Source: Globodera rostochiensis (taxonomy: Eukaryota; Nematoda; Chromadorea; Rhabditida; Heteroderidae). From it: 64,000 nt of DNA. The notes under the pieces were generated by a model that saw nothing but the letters and a program-made list of their open reading frames with translations, made no database searches and was not told the DNA's origin. The stretch lies in NCBI GenBank assembly GCA_018350325.1, contig JAEVLN010000009.1, positions 1,819,388 through 1,883,387 of the forward strand. The letters are read 5' to 3'. Position numbers and translations under genes: made by a program. Positions 10,680-20,400 of this stretch are shown here, one piece after another (the first letter of the stretch is position 1; the number at the start of each line of letters is the position of its first letter).

Positions 10680-12693
10680 AATCAAAGTCCTGGCGCCTAT
10701 TTCAATTTCCGTCGTATCCTATCTCCAATAAGATGTCATATCGTGTAAAAAAACTGTTCCAAAATTCATCGTTTTCACGAAATCGCATCGTATTTACGCT
10801 CTTCGTGCATACGATGAGGAGAAAATCGTAAATACGACGAAAAATCGTTTAATAGTACGATTCAGCTCTGTTTCAATTCATTTTCAACGACACGACATCG
10901 GATAATTAATAAGATGCCATGAGTTACCGTAATCTAAAGGAATGTGGTTAATAAAAAATTTTGCTTTAACGTCAATAAAATGATTTGTTAAAAAATTAAT
11001 ATAGTATCGAATTCATTCTTTTTGGATGATTTAGCTACAAAAGGTGTTTTGTATAGAATTTTGTGGCCTACTTATCCCCTCTAAATGGTTTTTTGCAGAA
11101 AAATTTTTCCATGCCCTCAGGGATTTTTTTCTAAAATGACCCCCATTTTCAGTGTATTTTGGGGTTTCCGGATCTCCATGAAGGAGATGTCTGATCAACT
11201 TGGTTCAATTACTTTTTTGATCAGCATCAATGGTTATATTAGCATGAATTTCTTCAGATTTTTATTTTATTTGTTAAACATATGACCACCTAGTCGGGGC
11301 TCAACCCTATCTTTGACCATTGTCATTTTCAGGAATTAAAATAAAAATTGTTTAACCACAGTAAATGCTCAGACAAAAGTAGGAAAAATTAGTTAAACAC
11401 TCTCGGGGATTTGAACCACCACACCACGCACCAAGTACCCTCACCACTCACCACGACACTATCACCAAACTTGCCCTTGTTTCAAAAATCCTATCCTTAG
11501 GGCTGTAAAATCCGAACTTTAACCCAAATTCCGAAATCCGAAACGGTCAAAAACCCGAAATTTTCCGCAATCCGAAATTTCGGATCCGAAATTTTGCGTC
11601 GGGGGTGCCATCCCTACATTGTAGCATTCGTGGCTTCGGGTTTTGTGGGGCTTTGGCTTCGGCTTCCGTGTTTCGTGGCCTCCATGTTTTATGCCTTCGG
11701 ATTCCATCTTTCGTGGCTTCGATTTTCCATTTCTATTTGATGTGTCTGCTCCCACCTTCAAGGTCAGACACATATTGATTATTGTTATCACAATTGCACC
11801 CCCATTCATTCTCCACTTTCGTGTAGCGGTGCAATTTCAGCAATCCCCCACCCCCTCCCCCACAACTGGGAGCGGCCCGACTGAGTCTGGCCATCTTGAG
11901 TCTAGGCCCCTTTTAACACTTCATACTCTTTGCACAGTGAACTAAACTCATACTTTTTGTAATGATTCGAAAGCTCGTGATAAAAAAGCTAATTGTATGC
12001 ATAAGAAAAAGGTTGAATGAAAGTCAACAAAGTTAATAACTAGAATAAAAAAATCCCTTCAAAAAATAAAATGTAAAAAAGCAACAATAAAAAACAGCCT
12101 AATGAAATTGAAATGTAAAAGCCGAAAGACCCCCCCCCCCCCCCCCATTAACGCCAAAACCTGATTTTTACACACTTTTTCTTTTATGATTGTCAAGATT
12201 GGTCCACTGAAAAAAAAAAGTGAAGACGTGTTAAAAATTTCCCAAACTCAGATGGCCAGACTCAGACGACCCCTACCGCCCACAATTGACTTTATTTATT
12301 GTCTACATATTCCCGATTCTTTAAATAAAAAAACTTCCGATCTCAAAATTTTAAAAATCCGCATCGAAGCATTAAAAATTCCTCATTTAATAACTAACCG
12401 CAAATTCGACATTTCTTCGTTGTGGGAAAAGACCGATTTTTAAGGGTTGTTCTTTCCTTTTATTGGATTTTTGTTAAGGAAAATGTTCAGTTTTTAGGAG
12501 AGGGGGTCGTAAATTTTTTTTTTTTAATTTTTTTTTTCATAAAATATGTTTCTAGGGGTAGGGAAAATGTTTTCCTTACGCTCAAGTTATGAAATCTTTC
12601 ACTTTTATACATTTTTGAGTTTACTTTTCATATCGAACATTTAAAATTTTATACATTAGTCAAGTAATAGTCATCCATCAATAGCTGCTGATT
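10680..12693. other. Intergenic repeats between the RRM gene and the TM-gene cluster
   Basis: AATAAA hexamers at about 10,948 and 10,974 are likely polyadenylation signals of the RRM gene. 10,730-10,860 has ATCGTATTTACG/CGTAAATACGA inverted words. 11,515-11,600 is a TTCGGAT/ATCCGAAA palindromic remnant. 11,620-11,730 is a GTGGCTTCGG-type simple repeat. A run of 18 C lies at about 12,130-12,147. No gene with supported exons was found. Confidence 0.45.
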
Positions 12694-12941
12694 ATGGCCG
12701 ATGTAAGTGATGAAGCAGCGTTCGATTTCGATTTGGACGAATTGTTCAACGACACAAGTAACAAAAAAATATATAAAAATATATTTTTATTTATTTATTG
12801 TATTAAAATTTGGTGCATTAAGTCGTTATTATTGGCGAACTATTGAATGATTGGCGTCAAAAAGTTTGCTGCAAATGGGCCGTCTTAATCATCGCAATTT
12901 TGGCAATTGGAGGACTTTTAATGGTCATTTTGTTAAATTAA
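12694..12941 (+). CDS. Small predicted tail-anchored membrane protein
   Basis: Two exons, 12694-12757 and 12823-12941, joined at phase 1, give 60 residues. The N-terminal part is acidic (MADVSDEAAFDFDLDELFND). The C-terminal part is one hydrophobic helix (about residues 41-59, WAVLIIAILAIGGLLMVILL) ending at the stop, the layout of a tail-anchored protein. No family was recognised. The basic/Trp-rich lead into the helix resembles the last exon of the next gene. The next gene's acceptor begins only about 50 bp after this stop, so the two may be transcribed together. It might instead be the 5' part of a longer alternatively spliced gene. Confidence 0.5.
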
Positions 12942-13008
12942 ATGAAATTGTTTTTAATAAATAAAGTTAAAATATAATTTGAACAATTTTCAGTTCCAAT
13001 TCCAAGAA

Positions 13009-13812
13009 ATGTGCACCAAAATTGAACAACAGCAAGCGGAACCATTGGAACGACAAAATCAAATTCAATTCCAATTTTTGAGTCAGCAAATTGAACAGCA
13101 AACGCATTTATTGAAAAGTTTGGTGGTGAATGAGCAATATTCCGACAACTTTTGGCAATTCTTCGCAATTTCGACGTTGGCAATCGCTCTGCTCGCTTCG
13201 AAGGTGCTTAAATTTGCCGCTATTTCATTGACTGAGTTGGCTTTTTTGGGAGGAAAAAAATCAGAAAAATTTGAAACATTTTAATTCATTTGTAGAAAAA
13301 GGAAAAGCCGGGGACTCTCTATGAGAATTTAAAGGCAGTATTGTACCGTATACCTAACCTAAAACTGAGCCCCCGGGAGACTTTCTATTCCAGGTGAGGG
13401 GGACAGGGAGGCCAAAATGTCCTTATTTATGGCAAATGCCATAACTTTCGAAATTTGCCATATTTTACTGTGGAAAACATTCACCTTTTAAGGGAAAAAT
13501 GAAAATTCCAAAAAATAATGCTCATACAATTTGAAGTTCAAAATTTACTCGGCCCGCCGATCCATTTAAAAAAATTTAAAAGTTAAGGTCAATTTTTTGT
13601 CAAATGAATTTTCACAAAAAATGAACATTTTGAAAAAGTTTAATATCTTAGGTACGGTTGTTTTTTAGGCAAAACGTTGGCGTCCATTGGTGCTGTCGTT
13701 GCTGAAATGGGCAATGCACAAATTCTGGATATATCCCATTCTGATCACGCTTGTTGTCATCATGATGGCCTTCTTGTCCGATCGCAAAGTGTTTAAGCTT
13801 AATTTTGAATAG
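13009..13812 (+). CDS. Coiled-coil protein with two transmembrane helices, paralogue of the next gene
   Basis: Exons 13009-13203 and 13669-13812, phase 0, give 112 residues. The start ATG lies 15 nt after TTTTCAG (12987-12993), the spacing of a nematode trans-splice acceptor, and the neighbouring paralogue has the same arrangement. Residues 1-45 are Gln/Glu-rich coiled coil (LSQQIEQQTHLLKSLVVNEQ). They are followed by a first helix (FWQFFAISTLAIALLAS) and, in the last exon, a basic segment and a second helix (IYPILITLVVIMMAF). The module to the first helix is nearly identical to that of the RING gene at 14,187-15,596, showing tandem duplication. Reading through the donor instead ends at 13,284 with a poorly conserved tail. 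Function unknown. Confidence 0.5.
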
Positions 13813-14186
13813 TTTTTAGAATTGTCTCTGAATCCGGGGTTGTCTCTATTCCAATAGTGGAAAATACACGGCACAAAAGGGCCAAAAATATGGCATGATT
13901 TTAATTGCTCCAAATTAAGTAAACTTTATTTTTCCTTTTTTAGGGGGTGCATTTTCCGTACTCCCATTTTTGTTGACCAATTTTTTCCAAAAAAAAGGTT
14001 AGATTTTCAAAGATTTTTTTTTGTAAAAAATGTGATATAAATATGGTACTTAGACAACCCTGGTCTGAATTGGTACATTTATAGCCCCGGGCAGTCTAAT
14101 GGTTAAAAATCTGCCACCCCCCCCCCCCCCCCTATTAGTAACTAATTGCAATTATTACACAAAATTTTCAGTTCCAATTCCAAACA
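13813..14186. other. Spacer between paralogues with C run and acceptor
   Basis: Contains a fragment of the dispersed GGTGCATTTT family (about 13,940-14,000), a run of about 17 C (14,117-14,133), and TTTTCAG (14,165-14,171) 15 nt before the next ATG, interpreted as a trans-splice acceptor. Confidence 0.45.
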
Positions 14187-15596
14187 ATGAACACCAAAAT
14201 TAAACAACAAAAGGAAACATTCGAACGACAGCATCAAATTTTGAGTGAAGAACTGAAAGTTGCTCAGCAGACGAAGTTTTCATTGGAAGATGAAAGGGGG
14301 GAATTGCGACAAATAGAGGATGCTCAACAATCGGTGAGCAAAAAGGATGCCCGAGAGTCTCGGTCTTGAGTCAAGAAATTTCTCGGGTTTTTTGGGTCTC
14401 GAGTTTCGGTTCTCGGTAAATTTCAAGTCTAGAGTGAGCATCATCTACCTATTTCGAACATGGAGATTTGGGCGAAGTTCAGCAACAACATTCGCTGGGA
14501 TGGCCTGAGTAAAATCGCTGCTATTAGAAATTGAAAATGTAAAAGCAGTAGAAAAGTTATGAATGCCAAATATGATTAAAAAAATTGAAGAATAGAGCAA
14601 TTAAATAAAAGCATGACGTAACATTAGCAAAACGCGTTGTCGGCCTGGCATTTTTGATAAAACCCGGATCGTGAAAGCGCCGGGGTCGGGATTGGGACCA
14701 GCATGTTGAAGCCGGAATCGGGATTACGATTTTCGAAAACCGGGATAGAGATTCCAAAAACCGGGGTAATCCCGACCGATCCCGATGATCCGAAGTTTCT
14801 TCCAACCCTGTTGATTTTGAAGCAAATTTTAAAAATAAAAATTCATTTTTTCAGATTCAATTCCAATTTTTGAGTCAGCAAATTGAACAGCAAACGCATA
14901 TTTTGAAAATTTTGATGGTCAATGAGCAATATTCTCGCAACTTTTGGCAATTCTTCGCTATTTCGACGTTGGCAATCGCTCTTTTCGCTTCGAAGGTGCT
15001 TAAATTTGCCGTCAATAAAACTCCAATTGAATTGAGTTGCATAAATCGTTGTGTTATTTGCTTCTGCCAACAGGTGAAGTGATTAAATGCATTTGTTCAC
15101 TTAATCTTTAAAAATTCAGAAATTTGAATACAAATACATTATATTTAAATTTGCATTTTTTGAATAATATATTTTACAATTTTTAGAAGATTTAAATTAG
15201 AGTAGGCCGGGACCGGGATTTTTGGTAAAAACCGGAACCGAGACCGTGAAATCCGGGATCGGGACCAGACCAGCATCTCGAACCGTGATCGGGATAAAGA
15301 TTTTTCTAAAAACCGGGATCGGGATTACGATTTCTAAAACAGGGATCGAGATTTCGACTTTTCTAAAACCGGGATCGGGATTTCGACCTTTCTAAAACCG
15401 GGGATAATCCCGGCCGAGATCCCATCCCGGCCTACTCTAATTTAAATTAAAAATTTAGCGAGAATACGCCTTCATCCCTTGCTATCATTTTTGTGTTTGT
15501 GAACCATGTTCGATTGAAATTATTGCGAAGGATGCTCCAATTTGTCCAATGTGTCGTCGACAGGCTAATGGCACAATTCGCATTTACCAATCTTGA
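14187..15596 (+). CDS. Membrane-anchored E3 ubiquitin ligase with C-terminal IAP-type RING
   Basis: Exons 14187-14333, 14855-15073 and 15459-15596 (all phase 0) give 167 residues. Residues 1-75 form a Gln/Lys/Glu-rich coiled coil; about 84-100 is a hydrophobic helix (FWQFFAISTLAIALFAS) shared with the upstream paralogue. The C-terminus is a complete C3HC4 RING: CVIC, then CYH, CEPC and CPMC, followed by GTIRIYQS, the same tail layout as in inhibitor-of-apoptosis RINGs. The RING implies ubiquitin transfer from an E2. Anchoring to a membrane with a cytosolic RING is inferred from the single helix. No BIR domain is present. The second intron contains a MITE (15,200-15,437). The 5' end could extend through an upstream exon, because the frame is open back to the acceptor at 14,171. 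Confidence 0.7.
14640..14810. repeat. Diverged intronic copy of the GATCGGGAT MITE family
   Basis: Alternating GGGATCGGGAT/ATCCCGATCC words with the AAAACCGGGAT spacing of the TA-flanked elements at 2,189 and 15,200, but without recognisable ends. It lies in the first intron of the RING gene. Confidence 0.55.
15200..15437. mobile_element. MITE with TA target duplication in a RING-gene intron
   Basis: Ends GAGTAGGCCGGGA...CCGGCCTACTC are flanked by TA at 15198-15199 and 15438-15439. The 238-bp interior is a series of GGGATCGGGATT units separated by TTTCTAAAACC. It belongs to the same family as 2,189-2,408. It occupies most of the 385-bp intron 15,074-15,458. Confidence 0.75.
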
Positions 15597-16525
15597 ACAC
15601 ATTGTTTTGGACAATTATTCCTTTTACACAAATTGATGACATCGTCAATTAAGACAATTACCTAATTAGGGTTGTCGTGTCGCTACTTTATCCTACAACT
15701 TTATGGAATCGTGGAATTGATCAATGGAATTCATTTTACAAATGAGGGAGGACATCGAGTATAAAGATGTCAATTTATTCATTGATCACCTTTTCCTAAT
15801 TCTGACATTTTTTATTTTTACATCTCCAAAAATTGTTCATTTTATTTTACAAATAAAATAGCTTCCAAAAAAGGTACACATATTCAGCTAAATTATCAAG
15901 CCCAGCATTTCTGATAGAATAGGAATAAATTGGCGAAACAAATTTTATAAGTGTCTATTCTCAAATTAATAATTTAAGAATTTTAAGGCTTCATCTATTT
16001 TAATATGTATTTATTCTCCATATAAATGGCCGAAATTTTGTTGTCTTTGTCTCCTTTAATCATTGGCGTAAGATTTAAAATGGCCAAAAAGTGAAAGTTG
16101 ACAATGGCTACTCTTAAAACAAAAATGTTCTTTTTGTTCAAAAATCCCATTCTGTGGGGTCCATTTTATCCCGGTTAATCTCGACCCTACCGGGATCGGG
16201 ATTACGAATTTTCAAAAACCGGGAATAATCCCACCCGATCCCGACCGGGATCCCGATCTCGGCCTACTCTAGTTTGAACCATAATTCAAATTTTATCCTC
16301 CGATGATAAATGGCGTTATTCTTGTTTACGTTTTGGTCCCATCTTAGCCACCCAGGGCTATCAGAATGCCCTCTTTTAAGGGATGGGTGCCGACGGCCTC
16401 AAAAACTTTGGTCCATGAACTCATGGTGGCTTCAAAACTTAAAGAAAAGGCTTTTGCTAACTGAAGCATTTCATTTAAGTTGAGGGTCTAGTTTTTGTTG
16501 TTGCATCCGGTTACATCCCTGGTGT
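15597..16525. other. Intergenic region with a half MITE
   Basis: AATAAA near 15,853 may end the RING transcript. 16,165-16,269 is the right half of a GATCGGGAT MITE ending GGCCTACTC then TA; the left half is missing. No gene is seen. Confidence 0.45.
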
Positions 16526-16533
16526 CCGTCCAT

Positions 16534-16794
16534 CAGGCGCGTATCCAGAAAAAATTTTCGGGAGGGGGGGCAGTTCTTAGGGGGGTATTTTTCCCTATTT
16601 ATTGAATTTTTGTTAAGCAATTTCCCCCAAAAATGTTCGATTTTTAGGGGTGCATTGTTCCATTTTGGTTAAAATTTTCAAAAAAGCGAATTTTTTTTTG
16701 CGAATTCTGCTTCTTTGGGGCGGGGGATGGGTCGGTGACCAAAAAATTATAAAATGCAAGAGGCATCCCCCCTCCCCCCCTGCATACGCGCCTG
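16534..16794. mobile_element. hAT-type MITE (261 bp)
   Basis: Ends CAGGCGCGTATCCAG at 16534 and the complement of CAGGCGCGTATGCAG at 16794 match at 14 of 15 positions. They are flanked by identical 8-bp duplications CCGTCCAT at 16526-16533 and 16795-16802. Inside are G runs next to the left end and C runs next to the right end, plus the TTGTTAAGCAATTT/GGGTGCATTG segment that also occurs at 6,840, 8,385 and 13,940. This gives that dispersed family defined ends for the first time in this window. Confidence 0.85.
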
Positions 16795-16802
16795 CCGTCC
16801 AT

Positions 16803-17480
16803 GAAGCGACTTGGAGAGCACATTAAAACAATGTTTTTTTGCAAATCATTCTTTTTTTATTCAAACTTGAAATTATGCTCACATACACTACAACAATTTG
16901 CACACATCACAAATGAAAGAAAGGAGCACCAAAAATTGTCATTAAATCACTATGCAAATACAACAAAACAAACAAAATATAATAATAATAAGTCTTCGGC
17001 ATCATTTAAAAGGAAAAGGGCAATTAGAAGAGAGCGGAATTGATCACAGTTAATGAATGCGCACATTGAAGAACACAGAAAGAAAGAAAATAGCACAATA
17101 AAAAAGGGGAAATGTCTGTAACGGAAGGCACCAAAAACAGACACCAAAATTTGTGGGGAGGTTGGCCATGCAAAGTGTGGGGAATCGCCGGGCTTTTCCG
17201 TTCAAAATCAGTTTCTTTCATAATCCACAAAATGCTGATCAGATTGTGTCTGATCGTATTGGTCGGGTCGGTAGTGATCAGAAAGTTGCTTGGATCACAT
17301 TTAAACACTCAAAACCAAAACAAAATTCCAATGCCTCCTCCCCCCATAAATACACATACTAATTTCTTAAAAAGTAAATCCTCCCCCACTCTGGCACAAA
17401 AAGCGGTGCTGAAATGGCAGGGCATATAATTATCAATTGTCATCACATCGCCATGTCGTTTCCTTTGAACCGCCCGCCTA
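16803..17480. other. 3' flank of the aminopeptidase gene
   Basis: No second gene is supported. The region is downstream of the minus-strand stop and contains TTTATT hexamers (AATAAA on the minus strand) near 16,855. It is also rich in TGATCA-type words at 17,235-17,295. Confidence 0.4.
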
Positions 17481-20400
17481 TCATAACGGTGTGCACGCCT
17501 CGGCCAAGAAGTTGTACTCCTCCTGCATGCCCTTCTCCTGCAAGTAGCGGCCAACCGCCTCCAAACATTGGTTGTGGTAGTGGTTCAGCCAATCAATCTG
17601 AACAAAAAAAATATTTTCCAATATTTAAGCGCTTGCGGGGTTTTGTTTTTACTATTTAACCCGGAGGATGATTTTCGATTTGATATAACAAGGGTGGGGA
17701 TTTTTAGGTGCTTAAAAAATCTCGAAATAGGCGCCTAAATAGGCTCCAAAAATTGAGTTCATGCGTGTAAAAATAAAAATAATCGCTTAAAAACTTTTTT
17801 TGACTTTTTTCGAAATATCAAAAATACTTGAAACCTTGATCTTTAAGGGTGTATTGTGTGCAAAAAAAATTGGATTTTATGGAGTGCATTTTTGGGCAAG
17901 GAGAAATAATTTTCTATCAAGTATCTTAACACAAAATTCACAAATTTTATTCATTCATAAGAATTTTTGAAAAAATTAGTGATCTTGGCAAGAAGAATTT
18001 AAAAATTGAATTTTATTTCATTTTTCTTAAGGAATTTTGGGCAAAATGCCAAAATAGGCTCAAAAAATCTTAAAATACCCGAAATAGGCTTAAGCCTAAA
18101 AATATTTACCCTAGATATTACCATCGAATGTTAGGGTCCCATTTTTGCTGGTTTAATTCATTCCCCCCCCACCTCGCGTTGTTCAAGCAGTTCACGCAAC
18201 AGCAGCGACTTCTGCACTGGAACAAAAGTGAGCGGGGCAAACGTGATGAAACTGCCCGAGGATGAGGCCGAGGCGACGACACCCAAACGTGCCGCCTCCA
18301 GCCCTTTGGCCTCCACCAACTCGTAGCAGTTCTCGAAGCGGATACCGAACGCGCCCTGCTCGTAGTAGCCGGGCTCAATGGTCACCACGACGCCCTTGCG
18401 CAAGCTGTTGTGCTTGTACTGCACACGGTAGCCAATGTACGCTGAAGTGCATCATGCATAAATTGGTGTTCTATTTTTTGCGAAATGGGTCAAAACGCAC
18501 GTGGAAATTCGTGCACATTCAAAAAATGTCCAACGCCATGGCCAACGCCATGTTCAAAATCGTAGCCGTGCGCCCACAACGGCGCGCGCGTCACACCGTC
18601 CAGGTTCATTGCTGAAAAAAATTTTTTGAGGTAAAAAAATTTTTTATTATTTTTTTTTAGGGATGGACAAAGCCGGGTTATCCGGGACCGGTATCCAGGG
18701 TGTTTTTGAGCTATCCGGTAATCCGAGGGACCCGGATAATATCCGGTTTTGTCCAACCCTAATTTTTTCCATCCACGCCTAACAACAACACCAACAACCA
18801 ACCGTATGTCCCGTCCGGGAATTTGGCCATTGCACACTGCACATGGCACTTAAAAATGGGGGGAAATCATTAACAATTTGCTTATAATTTGGTCAAAATG
18901 CATTTTTTTAAACTTTTTTGGCCATTTTTCTGACAAAACCAACCCAACAACGACCTTAAAGACGAGAGTGAACATGCGCCGAAAGCGTTCGTCCGGCTTC
19001 TCCGCAAAACAAACGGTTCGCGTCACATCCGTGGTACCATCTCTGCAACAACAAAATTAAATTTCCTCATTTTTAAAGACAAAAATGGACACCGGAATCG
19101 CTTTCAAATTAACTTTTTCTGATTAATGACTTAAAAACCGAAGCCTGTCCTGATCACACTTTTGAACACCGTACGGATCAACGCCAATTTTTTGTTGTTT
19201 TTAAAAAAGCCGATAGGATGATCAGAGTACTTAGTTCTGGTCATCGTCTGGTCGGTCAGGTTGGACCTAATCACTATGATCCGGATCAATACCAAAATAT
19301 TCTGACCACACAATTTGATCAGAACATTTGAACTGCTTCAGAAACCGGGCGTTCTTTCTGATCACTACTGGTTGTGTGACTGTTTTTAATTGCCTCCCCC
19401 CCCGCACCTGTACTGGCCGCCCGAGTCCAACAAGTACACCGAGTCGGGCCCAATCAATTTTTTGCCCGACTCCTCGTCCATGTGATAGTGGGGAATTGCG
19501 GCGTGTTCATCAACTGCCGAAATTGTCTTAAAAATTTGTCTTAAATTATTTTTAAAAAACGTACACCCCCAAATTTTTGGCCAAAAAAAAAATATAGAAA
19601 ATCAACCTCAAAACTTGGCGACACAAACAGCTCCAACTGTTCCCGATAGTAATGGCACTGGCGTGCCGCCCGATTCTCGTCCACGAGATGGCCAAGTGCG
19701 ACTTCATTGCGCAGCCAATGGAAAAATTTGACGAGCGCAGCCGAGTCGCGAATCTGAAGCTGGTCGAATGTTTTGGGCTAATTTTTTGTGAAAAATGGCA
19801 AATTTTCTTGAAAAAAATTATATAATTTTTAGACGAATTTTGAGGACACCAACGACCCCAAACAGAAACAAACTCACATGACTTTTGCGCATTCCTTCAA
19901 GTTCCGACGCATTTTTCACCATTTTGAGGGGCTGCACCGGTGACGAGGCGATGTGCACATGTTTTTGGTCCACCAATGAACCCAACGCGAAATTCAAGCA
20001 GTCAGGAAGCCAAATCTGGAACAGAAAATGCCAAGGAATGAAACAGAACCCGCTACTTTTTGACCGTCTTGAGTAATTCTTTTTTAAAAAATGATTTCTT
20101 CACATCTTTTCATTCAAAAAAAAAATCCGCCAGGTTTAAGGGGGTTACCTATGGGTTTTAAACTGAATAAGCCGCCGTTTTTTTTTAATTTTCCGGATTC
20201 AATCAGACCCGATGCCGTTCGGGGTGTACATCCTTCAACCGATTCTGGTGGTACTGCTTCAGGAAGCCAAAAATGTCGGCGTATTCGAACATCTCCACCC
20301 CGTTGTTCTGCTTCAAATGGGCCGCCACATCGGCGCTCATTTTGCGCAGGTCGACGAACAAAAAAGCCTTTTCAAAATTTTGTTTTTGATTTTTCTAAGA

